A DNA stretch of 64,000 bases from Bog-473 sp963783245 (GTDB lineage: Bacteria > Actinomycetota > Acidimicrobiia > Acidimicrobiales > RAAP-2), in the NCBI GenBank assembly GCA_963783245.1, contig CAWAMS010000002.1, positions 62,001 to 126,000 of the forward strand. The letters run 5' to 3'. Positions 8,347-16,814 of this stretch are shown here, in pieces; positions within the stretch are counted from its first letter, which is position 1, and each line of letters begins with the position of its first letter. A program made the translations under genes and the position numbers. A model generated the notes under the pieces. It was not told the DNA's origin, ran no database searches, and was given only the letters and a program-made list of their open reading frames with translations.

Positions 8347-9630
8347 TCATTCCTCGACTGGTCCGTTCCGTCCAATGACCGATCGGTCAAGAACCTTACG
8401 GGGTGGTCCGGGATGGCGGTAGAGGGCTGAGGCGTTCTCGAAGCATGCCTTTCGAATCGTCGAATTCTCAAGGTGGGACATTTCGGAGCGAAGCATTTCC
8501 TGGCTACCAGGCCAGGTCGAATCCCTGTGCGGGTAATCCGACTCGACCATCACGTGATCCTCGCCGATCACATCCAACATCCGAAACGCGGCATGATCCT
8601 CTATGGAGGCGAACCAGAAGTGCTCTCGGAGAACGTCGCCGGGGTGCGGGTCGTCGTGTGCCCATGCGCGAGATGCGTCACGTTGTCGGTAAGCCCGATC
8701 GAGCCGTTCGAGGATGGCGGGCACCCATGAGATACCCCCCTCCGAGAGGGCGATCTTGAGTTGCGGGAACCGCAATGGAATTTTGGCAAAGACCCAGTCG
8801 ACCGCGGCCAATACCGCGTTGACTGGGAAGAGAGCCGTCGTGACCTCCACCGGTGAACTGCTTGAGGGGCGTTGTATGGTGCCCGAGGATCCGACGTGCA
8901 AATTGAGAACGGTTTGGGTCTCCTCGCACGCGGCGAAGAACGGATCCCAGTGGCCCGAGTAGATGTTCGGGAGTCCGATGCCTTCGGGATTTTCCGAAAA
9001 GCTGACGGAGCGGAACCCGCGTTCGGCGTTTCGCCGGATCTCTGCAGCGGCCAGGTGGGCGTCTCCCAACCACGGCAGCTGACACAGTATGAAGCGGTCC
9101 GGATACTGGCCGCACCATTCTTCCGCGGCCCAGTCGTTCCAGGCCCGTACGCAGGAGAGACCCAGTTCTTGGTCTTTTAGACCAGAAAGGTGCGTTCCGG
9201 CGAAGCCGAAAGTGATCGAGGGAAAACAGAGAGACGCCCACACACCGTCGAGATCCATGTCCTGAACACGCTCGTGGACGTTGGCCACACCTTCTCGGAA
9301 CTCCTCAAACTTCTGCGGGGCGCCGTCCCACTCTCGGATCGGACGCCCGGAAGCCCCGTTGAGGATGGAGACGCTCTCCCGGCGATCGCCGACGATCCAG
9401 AACGGCACTCCATCCTCGTCGTTCTCTACGTGCGGAGCGTCGCCCTGAAAGGCACGGGGAACGCGAGATGTGAAGATATCCGGAGGCTCGAGGAGATGAT
9501 CATCAACGGAGATGAAGGGGCACCACAGTTCTTGTGGCTCGGGCTCGGGCAAAAGCGTCATGGCGTGATCTCGCTGGCGATGATCGAAGTTGGGATCGGC
9601 TCGGATCTCGTCAACGCTGACCATACGCAC
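8347..9630 (-). CDS. Amidohydrolase-2 family metal-dependent hydrolase
   Basis: The 427-residue TIM-barrel hydrolase has the first metal motif SVDDHLLEPP near residues 41-50. A later His is in LNLHVGSSG, and the C-terminal metal segment is ESDYPHRDSTWP. The family hydrolyses or decarboxylates ring and carboxylate substrates using one divalent metal. It is related to a second copy at 46654-47916, with shared segments such as WNDWAAEEWCG and SEGGISWVP. It lies just upstream of the DUF35/thiolase pair and is probably in the same operon. The start may be later than 9630 because the first 25 residues are poorly conserved. Confidence 0.85.
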   Translation of the reverse strand: MRMVSVDEIRADPNFDHRQRDHAMTLLPEPEPQELWCPFISVDDHLLEPPDIFTSRVPRAFQGDAPHVENDEDGVPFWIVGDRRESVSILNGASGRPIREWDGAPQKFEEFREGVANVHERVQDMDLDGVWASLCFPSITFGFAGTHLSGLKDQELGLSCVRAWNDWAAEEWCGQYPDRFILCQLPWLGDAHLAAAEIRRNAERGFRSVSFSENPEGIGLPNIYSGHWDPFFAACEETQTVLNLHVGSSGTIQRPSSSSPVEVTTALFPVNAVLAAVDWVFAKIPLRFPQLKIALSEGGISWVPAILERLDRAYRQRDASRAWAHDDPHPGDVLREHFWFASIEDHAAFRMLDVIGEDHVMVESDYPHRDSTWPGSQEMLRSEMSHLENSTIRKACFENASALYRHPGPPRKVLDRSVIGRNGPVEE

Positions 9631-9671
9631 CCCTGCCTCTCAAATGACGGTGACCACCAAACTATCAGTTG

Positions 9672-9688
9672 TTGAACACTTTCTTCAA
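9672..9688. promoter_or_regulatory. Inverted repeat upstream of the amidohydrolase operon
   Basis: TTGAA (9672-9676) and TTCAA (9684-9688) are inverted around 7 bp in the 153-bp gap between the amidohydrolase start and the TetR end. It is a possible operator for the neighbouring TetR. The arms are short and chance is possible. Confidence 0.25.
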
Positions 9689-9783
9689 AAGTTGTACCGT
9701 CGACCCCCGGCCGTCTTAAGGTCAGAACCAGAATGCGTAGGCAGCCAGGTGTGCACCCGCCATCTGCCGTCCGCACCGCATTG

Positions 9784-10407
9784 TCAGGCGGTTTTGCCCC
9801 GTCGCCGAGGGGTCGTTCGATTGGGTCGGACCAGCTCGAAGTCTTCGGTAATGAGTTCCGCTATGGCGTCGAGCGGTGCTTCAACATTTGCTCCGGGGAG
9901 GAGGTAGGCCGAAACGAGTGTGCGTACGATGAGGTCGGCGAGTTCGCTTGTCTTCAGGCGTCCCGACCGTACGACGGCGGCGCCCTTCAAGACGTCCCCA
10001 AGTGCTTTCTCGAGTGCTCTTCCCATTGCCGGCAGTTGCTCGGTGAGATAACCGAGCAGGAAGAGTGGCTCATGCTCGACCATCCAGCGGGAGGGGTGGT
10101 TCGCCAGAAAGCCGAATGAGTACTCGAGGTGGGCTCGAAGCTGATCGATTCCGGGTGTGGCAGCGTCGACCGCCTGCCGAACTCCTTGGTTGTAGCGTTG
10201 TTGGTCGAAGACGGAGACAGCCAACAGAACCTCTTCTTTGTTCTGAAAGTATCGGTAGACGGTGCCCCGCGAGACGCCGGCAGCTTCGGCGATACCGCGT
10301 ATGCTGAGTCGGGTAATACCGGTATCCCCGATGGCCTGGAGCGCTCCGTGAAGGATCCTCCGCCGGGTTGCGTCCTCTTGATCTGAATACAGTGCCTCAC
10401 TGCTCAT
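9784..10407 (-). CDS. TetR-family transcriptional regulator
   Basis: The 207-residue protein (from the ATG at 10407) has a clear TetR helix-turn-helix: LSIRGIAEAAGVSRGTVYRY, then FQNKEEVLLAV. A helical ligand domain follows. An in-frame GTG at 10473 would add 22 residues, but a palindrome at 10437-10449 lies in that stretch and the family normally begins near the later ATG. It sits upstream of the amidohydrolase/DUF35/thiolase genes on the same strand and diverges from an SDR, so it probably controls one or both. Confidence 0.85.
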   Translation of the reverse strand: MSSEALYSDQEDATRRRILHGALQAIGDTGITRLSIRGIAEAAGVSRGTVYRYFQNKEEVLLAVSVFDQQRYNQGVRQAVDAATPGIDQLRAHLEYSFGFLANHPSRWMVEHEPLFLLGYLTEQLPAMGRALEKALGDVLKGAAVVRSGRLKTSELADLIVRTLVSAYLLPGANVEAPLDAIAELITEDFELVRPNRTTPRRRGKTA

Positions 10408-10436
10408 TTGTACTGAGGATATGTCTTTTGACCCTC

Positions 10437-10449
10437 CCTTGGGCCAAGG
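10437..10449. promoter_or_regulatory. Short palindrome upstream of the TetR gene
   Basis: CCTTGG-G-CCAAGG is a perfect inverted repeat 30 bp ahead of the TetR ATG. A second one, GCGAC-TGCTAGC-GTCGC, lies at 10497-10513 in the same divergent TetR/SDR region. Either could be the autoregulatory operator; both are weak evidence. Confidence 0.3.
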
Positions 10450-10619
10450 CAAACCTCGGTTTCGTGATTGCACACTTCTGTTGATGTATGTTCCGTGCGA
10501 CTGCTAGCGTCGCGTCGACCGAAGCCCTCCTACAAATGAGAATCCTGAGGGAGAATGGAGACGTTCAGGGTACTGAGCCAGGTCCGCCCTCCCGTCGTTG
10601 ACCGCGGCGGCTACCTATT

Positions 10620-11414
10620 GTGAGCGTCTCACCCGACATTGGAGCCGGCCTGTCGCTCGAGGGCCGGGTGGCAGTCGTCACCGGGGCGGCCAGCGGCATC
10701 GGTCGGCAAACAGCTGTCATTCTTGGAGCGGCCGGTGCCACCGTCGTGCTGGCCGACGTTGACAAGGATGGGCTCGAAGGGACGGCCTCCCGGATCGAGC
10801 GGAATGTCATGGTCCCCACCGACGTTTCGGTCCGAGCCGATGTCGACGACCTGGCCCGTGAAGCCATCCGGGCCGGAGACCGGATCGACGTGTGGGCCAA
10901 TGTGGCCGGCATCATCCGCACCGCCAGCATTCTGGAGCTGACCGAGTCAGACCTCGATGCGGTCATCTCCGTGAACCTCAAGGGCGTGGTGTGGGGCTGT
11001 GCCGCGGCTGCACGCGTGATGACAGAAAGCGGGCGAGGCTCGATCATCAACGTGGCGTCGTTGGGTGGCGAGACCCCGGCTCCTTCCCTTGCGGCGTACG
11101 GCATGACGAAAGCGGCTGTGATCCAGCTGACCAGGATCGTGGCTGCCGAGTTGGCCCCCTCGGGTGTTCGCGTCAACAGCGTGGCCCCCGGTCTCGTCGA
11201 GACACCAATGACAGCGCGACACTGGACCAGCCCGGACGGGACAGTAGATGAACAGTTGCGCATCGAGACTCTTGGTCGCCTGGGTCGGTCCCCGCTCGGG
11301 ATCATCGGCACCCCGCAAGACATTGCCTGGGCAATCCTCTACCTGGCCTCGGACGTCTCGCGCTTCATGACCGGCCAGGTCATGAGGGTCAACGGGGGCA
11401 GTCAAATGGCGTGA
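10620..11414 (+). CDS. Short-chain dehydrogenase/reductase (SDR)
   Basis: This classical SDR of 264 residues has the cofactor motif TGAASGIG near residues 21-28 and the acidic residue in VVLADVDKDG, which suggests NAD(H). The catalytic Ser is in NVASLGG and the Tyr/Lys pair is in YGMTK. The C-terminal segment is GQVMRVNGGSQ. It oxidises or reduces a hydroxyl/keto group on an unknown substrate. The gene starts with GTG and is divergent from the TetR at 9784-10407. Confidence 0.88.
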   Translation: MSVSPDIGAGLSLEGRVAVVTGAASGIGRQTAVILGAAGATVVLADVDKDGLEGTASRIERNVMVPTDVSVRADVDDLAREAIRAGDRIDVWANVAGIIRTASILELTESDLDAVISVNLKGVVWGCAAAARVMTESGRGSIINVASLGGETPAPSLAAYGMTKAAVIQLTRIVAAELAPSGVRVNSVAPGLVETPMTARHWTSPDGTVDEQLRIETLGRLGRSPLGIIGTPQDIAWAILYLASDVSRFMTGQVMRVNGGSQMA

Positions 11415-11440
11415 GGTGATCACGCATGCCGGAGGGGAGG

Positions 11441-12349
11441 TCAGGTCACGAAGATGGGATTCACTGGACTGCCGGTCGCTCCGGTCACCATGAGTGGTGC
11501 GACCGATAACAGGCCCTCCCACGCCTCGTCGTTGGCCGGTCGGGAGAGATCCAGGAATTCGAGCATGTAGATGCCCATCCGCACCAAGAGGAGCTTGTGA
11601 ACCGCGAGGAACTCGCCCCCATCGAATGGAATCACTTCGATTGCGGAGTTGTCGGAGCCGACTGCCACCACGTCACGGGCGGCGAGCCAGGCCGCAGCGT
11701 CGACGCCGATACCCGGCGATCCCAGGCCGGGATCATCCTGATTGGCGTACCACATCTGGAGATAGCCGGTTCGTACCAGCACGACATCACCGGGTAGCAC
11801 CTCGACCCCTTGGGCCTCACATGCGCCCTCTAGATCGTCGCCGGTAATAGTGCGCCCGGGTTCGACCCAACTCGGGTCGCCAAAATAACGAGGCATATCG
11901 AGAAGGAGGGCCCGAGCGGCGAAACCGCCCGCCTTCTCGATGCCGAGCTTGGTGGCACCGGCTTGTGCTCTCATCGCGCTGGCTGGTACTCCGTTGTAGT
12001 GGTGACCGTGCTCGTAGACATGGATCAAAGCGTCCATGTGTGACGTGGTGTGGGAAGCGAACACCAACACGTCCTCGTGGGCTCCTGTCCCCGGTGCGCA
12101 GTCGAATGCCTCGTACATCCCCTCGTCCGTGCTGTCCTGCAGGGTCAGTCGCATCGGTCGACCCCGGTAATCGAAGAGCGGAACGCCACTGGCCTGGATC
12201 GGGATACCCAGGGCATAGACCCGGCCGGTGCGAACTGATGCGGCTGCCCGCTGCAGCACCTCGGGTGTGAGGTGGTTGAGGGCGCCTCGCTCGTCGTCAT
12301 CTCCCCAGCGGCCCCAGTTGGTCATCTCTTGCGCTGCTTCGGTTGGCAT
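11441..12349 (-). CDS. Cyclase-family (kynurenine formamidase-like) hydrolase
   Basis: This 302-residue protein has the cyclase-family metal motif in variant form, ASHTTSHMDALIHVY, corresponding to HxGTHxDxP. It also has the typical segments GDVVLVRTGYLQMW and VAVGSDNSAIEVIP. Family members are Mn/Zn hydrolases acting on formamides, cyclic diketones or related esters. The larger size (about 300 residues against 210 for KynB) fits the actinobacterial cyclase subgroup, whose substrates are mostly unknown. It converges with the SDR at 10620-11414. Confidence 0.82.
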   Translation of the reverse strand: MPTEAAQEMTNWGRWGDDDERGALNHLTPEVLQRAAASVRTGRVYALGIPIQASGVPLFDYRGRPMRLTLQDSTDEGMYEAFDCAPGTGAHEDVLVFASHTTSHMDALIHVYEHGHHYNGVPASAMRAQAGATKLGIEKAGGFAARALLLDMPRYFGDPSWVEPGRTITGDDLEGACEAQGVEVLPGDVVLVRTGYLQMWYANQDDPGLGSPGIGVDAAAWLAARDVVAVGSDNSAIEVIPFDGGEFLAVHKLLLVRMGIYMLEFLDLSRPANDEAWEGLLSVAPLMVTGATGSPVNPIFVT

Positions 12350-12521
12350 CAGTGACCATCTCCCAGTGGTGTGATCATGAGGCGGATCACCGAAGGAGAC
12401 CGCTCACGGATTGATGACCCCCGTGCTGGAGAGGGAGGGTCTGCACGAGGCAGCTACCGACAAGCCGGTGTGGGCACCCCGGTAGCGTAGCAATACGAGG
12501 TGGTCGTGGCGGTGGTCTGCA

Positions 12522-13874
12522 TCAGTTTCCTACCACCGGGGGCGCTCGGTTCGCTCGGTCTGCTGCACCTGCCCTCTTGCGCCGACGCGATCGCACACTG
12601 ACAAGCGCTGCTCCTCCAACCACGAGCGTCCCGCCGACAATAAGTAGGAGCAGGGTGCCTCCGGTGAAGGACCGGGGGCTCGTCCCCGCCACAGGAGGCT
12701 CGGTGGGATTCCCGGTCGCGGGGCTCAGCACCAGCGACGCGCCCCCCGAGGCCTCGAACGCCGACCCGGTGACCACACACCGGGTCGGCGCCGGGCAGGC
12801 GGCCGCATTCAATGCGCCGGTGCCGGTCAGATTCAGGATGGAACGGCCGCTCGAGGCGGCACCGGTAACCGGACTGAGCGGCACTGCCTGCCCATGGGAT
12901 GGATCTCCGTCGTCGTTCCCCACGGCCAGGCACTGTGAGACGGAGGGACAGGCCACCGCAGTCAACTTTGCCGCCCGGGACGAAATGGTCTGATCCCGCT
13001 GCCCGCTGGGGACCATTGCGGTTGCCGGATCCAGTGGCACCGAGACCGATGGTTGGTCCGCACCCCAACCGACCGCCAGGCACATGGCGGCTGATGGGCA
13101 GCTGACGCCCACCAGGACCCCCTTGGTCGTGACGTCCTGGCTTCTTTGCCCTGTCGAGGGCGCACCGGTCGCCGGATTGAGTGGCACCGCCGCACCGGCC
13201 GACGCACCTGCATTCTCCCCCACAGCGAGGCACCGGGTGGTGGTGGGACAGGCCACCCCTTCGAGCCCCACGCCGCCGGTTCCTGGGATCGTCTGCACGC
13301 TCTTCCCGCTCGCGATCGCACCGGTGGCCGGATCGAGCGACACCGCCACACCCTGTCCTTGCGGAGCATGGCCCACGCCCACGCACACTGTGGTCGACGG
13401 GCACGCCACCGCCGCCATGAAGATCCCGGGGATCCGCTGCACGCTCCGACCAGCCACCACGGCGCCCGTCTTCGGGTCCAGGGGAACAGCCACCCCTTCC
13501 GATCCGTCGACGTTCTCCCCGACGGCAAGGCATTGCGTGCGGGAGGCACAGCTCACAGCAGAGAGCAGCTCTGTACCGGAAATGCTCTGCACGCCCTGTC
13601 CCTGGGACAGTGTTCCGGAGGCCGCGGTGAGCGGCGCGGCTGCGCCCACGGCCCCAGACGAGGAGGTGGGGAAGATGACGCCGACTCCGACGCATCGGGA
13701 ATTCGACGGGCACGCCACCCCGTTGAAAGCGCCGATTCCCGCAACATCCCGGACGCCCGTCCCGGCCGCCGGCGGCACGGCCAGCAGGCCGGTTACTGCT
13801 GCGACCAGTAACGGAACCACTGACCGTGTGGCGGGGGCGTGACGCGATTGACGTAGACGGGCTCTGAGCCTCAC
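12522..13874 (-). CDS. Secreted, membrane-anchored protein with seven CPSxxxCxAVG repeats
   Basis: The 450-residue protein has a signal-like hydrophobic segment at about 19-38 (SVVPLLVAAVTGLLAVPP). Seven tandem repeats of 45-53 residues follow. Each has a core like VACPSTTxCLAVG with two cysteines five apart, then VPLDPATGA and a Gly/Ser stretch. A proline-rich linker, one membrane helix (LLLLIVGGTLVVGGAALV) and a basic tail with many Arg/Lys end the protein. Seven units suggest a seven-bladed propeller with a disulfide in each blade, displayed outside the cell. Similar CPSxxxC repeats are recalled from other actinobacterial secreted proteins of unknown function. The start codon is GTG. Confidence 0.78.
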   Translation of the reverse strand: MRLRARLRQSRHAPATRSVVPLLVAAVTGLLAVPPAAGTGVRDVAGIGAFNGVACPSNSRCVGVGVIFPTSSSGAVGAAAPLTAASGTLSQGQGVQSISGTELLSAVSCASRTQCLAVGENVDGSEGVAVPLDPKTGAVVAGRSVQRIPGIFMAAVACPSTTVCVGVGHAPQGQGVAVSLDPATGAIASGKSVQTIPGTGGVGLEGVACPTTTRCLAVGENAGASAGAAVPLNPATGAPSTGQRSQDVTTKGVLVGVSCPSAAMCLAVGWGADQPSVSVPLDPATAMVPSGQRDQTISSRAAKLTAVACPSVSQCLAVGNDDGDPSHGQAVPLSPVTGAASSGRSILNLTGTGALNAAACPAPTRCVVTGSAFEASGGASLVLSPATGNPTEPPVAGTSPRSFTGGTLLLLIVGGTLVVGGAALVSVRSRRRKRAGAADRANRAPPVVGN

Positions 13875-14001
13875 ACCGTGACCCCCACATGCCGACGCTG
13901 ACGGTCGTCGAACGGAGCGTACCCGACGACGGCGCCTCGACGCTCCCTTCCGATCGCCCAGAGCGCGATCCAGCGACCGCGCCGCAAAATAAGATTGGCC
14001 G

Positions 14002-14718
14002 ATGGCGACGTTTGTGCTCGTTCATGGGGCGATGCATGGTGGCTGGTGCTGGAACCTTGTGCGTCGCCAACTGACGCACCTGGGCCACGAAGTCTTTACG
14101 CCGACGCTCACGGGGCTAGGGGACAGGCGCCAATCGCTTTCGCCCGCAGTAGGCGTTGAATCCCACGTTGTCGACCTCACTGACCTTCTCTACTTTGAAG
14201 ACTTGTACGAGGTGAACCTGGTTCTGCACAGCTATGCAGGGATCGTGGCGGGTCCTGTCGTCGAGCGTGTGGTCGATCGCATGAGCTCTGTCACCTTCCT
14301 GGGGGCGTTCGTCGTGGAAGACGGGCAGTCCCTGCTCGATGTCGAGCCTCCTGAAGTACGAGCCAGGTATGTGGAACTCGCGACCGCAGCCGGTCAGGGT
14401 TGGCGCATTCCGGCAGATGACTCGTTTCTCGCCCAATGGGGCGTGCCCGAAGACCTTCGACCGATCGTCGGACCGCGACTTACCGACTTTCCTCTTCGCT
14501 GTGCCACTGATGCAGTGCGATATGACAGCACCGCACTGCAGAGTGTACGGCGATCCTACATTCGACATACCGAACCCTTGCTCGCGAGTCTGGAACAGTC
14601 ATACGACCGCGCCGTCCTGCTTGGATACGCGACCTTCGACATCGCCTGTGGTCACGACGCCATGCTTGACGATCCTGTTGGCACCGTCGCGCTCTTGCTA
14701 AAGATTGTCAGTCAATAG
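14002..14718 (+). CDS. Alpha/beta-hydrolase (esterase-like)
   Basis: The 238-residue alpha/beta-hydrolase opens with the oxyanion segment FVLVHGAMHGGWCW. The nucleophile elbow is VLHSYAG (Ser near residue 77, with Leu-His in place of the usual Gly-His). The C-terminal catalytic His is in DIACGHDAML. The short form resembles plant methylesterase/salicylate-esterase-like bacterial hydrolases. The substrate is unknown. It is a stand-alone gene converging with the SMP-30 operon. Confidence 0.85.
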   Translation: MATFVLVHGAMHGGWCWNLVRRQLTHLGHEVFTPTLTGLGDRRQSLSPAVGVESHVVDLTDLLYFEDLYEVNLVLHSYAGIVAGPVVERVVDRMSSVTFLGAFVVEDGQSLLDVEPPEVRARYVELATAAGQGWRIPADDSFLAQWGVPEDLRPIVGPRLTDFPLRCATDAVRYDSTALQSVRRSYIRHTEPLLASLEQSYDRAVLLGYATFDIACGHDAMLDDPVGTVALLLKIVSQ

Positions 14719-14829
14719 TCCGGGTTGTTGAGTGGTCACAGGTGCCACCTCGGAGGTGTGAAAACAGGAACTGCCTTGCCTCGGCGAGGGCCACCAGGAG
14801 TGGGATGTCTCGACGTGCGATCTTCAAGA

Positions 14830-15702
14830 TCACTCCCCGGCAGTCGGCCATGGATAGATCTCGCGACCAGGTATGGGAAGCCCTTCCCAGGCGACGAGCT
14901 GTCCCGGAATGCCGTCCGTCGCAAACAACGTTCGACCATCCTCGCCGCCAAAGCAGCAGTTTGTGACGATCCCCCCGCTGCCTTCCGCGATCGGGAGGAA
15001 CTCGACGACGATCCCGCGAGGGTCGACGATCAGGATTCCATGGTCCGCCGCCGCCGCGACATAGAAGTTCCCGTCCAAATCGAAGCAGAACCCGTCGCCG
15101 GCAGCACCAGGGAGCTGGCAAACCCATTCTTTCGAGCCATCCTCCTCCACGCGCATCAAACCGTTTCCTTCAACCACGACCACCGTCCCACCTGGATCAA
15201 GCGCGATCCCGTTGCAATAGCCGAATCCGGCGGCCAGTGTGCGCAGCTGCCCGCTCCGGTACGCATGCACCCTCCCCATCGGCTCGGGGGGTGGAGGATG
15301 GTGTGGAGGGTCGGTGAAGTACAACGTGCCGTCAGCGGCAACGACCAGGTCATTCGGCGCGAGGAAGCCGTCGTTGAGGAGGTAGCTCACCGAACCGTCA
15401 CCTCCGACCCGCTGCACACCCGGTGTCGCCGGACGATATGGCGGTGGGTCCTCGTAGAGACCCAGAGCGCTGAAGTCGATCCCGCCGTTCTGGGTCACCA
15501 AGAATCCGCCGTCTTCTGCCGCTGCGGCGGCGTTGGCCCCGCCTCCGACGTCGGCAATCCGCTCCTTGCGGCCCTCGCTCGGCCAGACGCGATAAAGCGC
15601 ACCCTCGGCGACCGACGTGCAGACGACCGTCCCGTCCGTGCTCCATACCGGGCCCTCCGGGAAGCGAAGGCCATCGACGACGACCTCAGGTCTCGGGCTC
15701 AT
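14830..15702 (-). CDS. SMP-30/gluconolactonase-family lactonase
   Basis: The 290-residue six-bladed beta-propeller has likely metal ligands Glu in RFPEGPVW near residue 16, Asn in APNDLVV and CNGIALD, and Asp in DGFCFDLDG. The family opens lactones using one divalent cation. It starts 3 nt after the stop of the upstream gene (15705-16721), so the two are co-transcribed. A second, more distant copy lies at 56882-57739. Confidence 0.85.
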   Translation of the reverse strand: MSPRPEVVVDGLRFPEGPVWSTDGTVVCTSVAEGALYRVWPSEGRKERIADVGGGANAAAAAEDGGFLVTQNGGIDFSALGLYEDPPPYRPATPGVQRVGGDGSVSYLLNDGFLAPNDLVVAADGTLYFTDPPHHPPPPEPMGRVHAYRSGQLRTLAAGFGYCNGIALDPGGTVVVVEGNGLMRVEEDGSKEWVCQLPGAAGDGFCFDLDGNFYVAAAADHGILIVDPRGIVVEFLPIAEGSGGIVTNCCFGGEDGRTLFATDGIPGQLVAWEGLPIPGREIYPWPTAGE

Positions 15703-15704
15703 CT

Positions 15705-16721
15705 TCAGCCTTCGAGTTGATCAACCGGAATGGAGCGTTCCATCATTCCGAATGTTTCCTCCCCGTCCCACCGGTACCGCACGCCCGCTTGCTGCAGAGC
15801 CGGGGGAAACTCCGGCATTCCCCCTGCCATGCAGGCGGAGACGACGGTTTCTCCATCAATCCGGACGTCACCTTCCTTTGTTCTAAGGGTCAACGAAACA
15901 TCTTCCCCGTTCGGTTGGAGCCTGCGCAGCCATGGTGCGTCCACCAGGACTGCTGGAATCAGCCGCTCACCATCGAAGACGAAGCCTTCGTTGTACGTCG
16001 GCTCGTCAGGTCGCTCCGGGAAGGCGAGAGCACCGAAGCCTTTGCCGCTCGGGAACAGCGCGCTGGGCCAACAGTGACCCCAGAAGCCCCCGACATCCCG
16101 GGTCCCCTGTCGGTGGATGCGCAAGCCCGTTCCCTGAAAGGCCCACTCCTCGCCTCCGAGCTTTACGTTGCCCCGGGCCGTGCAGAGCTGCTCGTATCGG
16201 GGACTTATGAACGCCCCGGCAAAACCTTTGTCGAAAAGCTCCTTGGACTCTTCACTCAGTGTTCCCGAGACCCATGGAGGAGCCGCGCATGTGAGCTCGA
16301 CGTCAATGTGAAGAGGCACCTGCGCGCCGCCATGGTCATTTTTGGCCAATCTCGCCGCGGTGGTATCGAGGGCTTCGCCGGCAAAAGTGAAGGTCAGCGT
16401 CTTGAACGGCTCTACGCAGCGAAACTCCAACCCTCCGGCCCCGAACGTCCGACATATCCCATCGGCGTCGACCGGCGACCGGCCGTCACCCAGCCCGCGC
16501 ACGATGGCAGTCCGTCCGTCGGGGAAGCCGAGGTTCACCTGAAGGCCTCGCTGGTCCCAGGACTCCGAGACGGCCTCGATGCCAACCCGCGGCAGACCAA
16601 TCAAGCCCTTGTCATCGGAGACCCAAAACGAGGCGCTCTCGCGAAATTGAGGGTCCTCGGGTTGTTCGGTCAAGAAATAATCACGCGAAGGGCTCATGCC
16701 TCCAGCCAGATCGATAGCCAT
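15705..16721 (-). CDS. Lipocalin-like protein of unknown function (AttH/CrtC-like)
   Basis: This 338-residue protein is not confidently recognised. It has no signal peptide or membrane segment and is beta-rich. The segment GLRIHRQGTRDVGGFWGH, followed by the Phe/Pro-rich ALAFPERPDEPTYNEGFVF, recalls the double-lipocalin AttH/CrtC and DUF7064/7065-like proteins often found in actinobacterial lipid and terpenoid islands. The ATG at 16721 is preceded by GGGGAAGG and is preferred over the ATG at 16763. It is the first gene of a two-gene operon with the SMP-30 lactonase. Confidence 0.5.
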   Translation of the reverse strand: MAIDLAGGMSPSRDYFLTEQPEDPQFRESASFWVSDDKGLIGLPRVGIEAVSESWDQRGLQVNLGFPDGRTAIVRGLGDGRSPVDADGICRTFGAGGLEFRCVEPFKTLTFTFAGEALDTTAARLAKNDHGGAQVPLHIDVELTCAAPPWVSGTLSEESKELFDKGFAGAFISPRYEQLCTARGNVKLGGEEWAFQGTGLRIHRQGTRDVGGFWGHCWPSALFPSGKGFGALAFPERPDEPTYNEGFVFDGERLIPAVLVDAPWLRRLQPNGEDVSLTLRTKEGDVRIDGETVVSACMAGGMPEFPPALQQAGVRYRWDGEETFGMMERSIPVDQLEG

Positions 16722-16814
16722 GTCATCCTTCCCCTGAGACGCTTCCGCCTCAGTTGTCTTCATGCCTCTACGACGGCCCCTGACAGGACCGGACCGTAGC
16801 AGCGGTGTCGATGG

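Noticed and set aside
12454..14088. 544-codon open frame on the minus strand
   Set aside because: It is Gly/Arg/Pro-rich shadow coding of the seven-repeat gene, with no motif or start signal.
14740..14800. Short hairpins (CACCT-CGG-AGGTG, CCTCG-G-CGAGG) between convergent genes
   Set aside because: Stems are only 5 bp with tiny loops; too weak to call a terminator.
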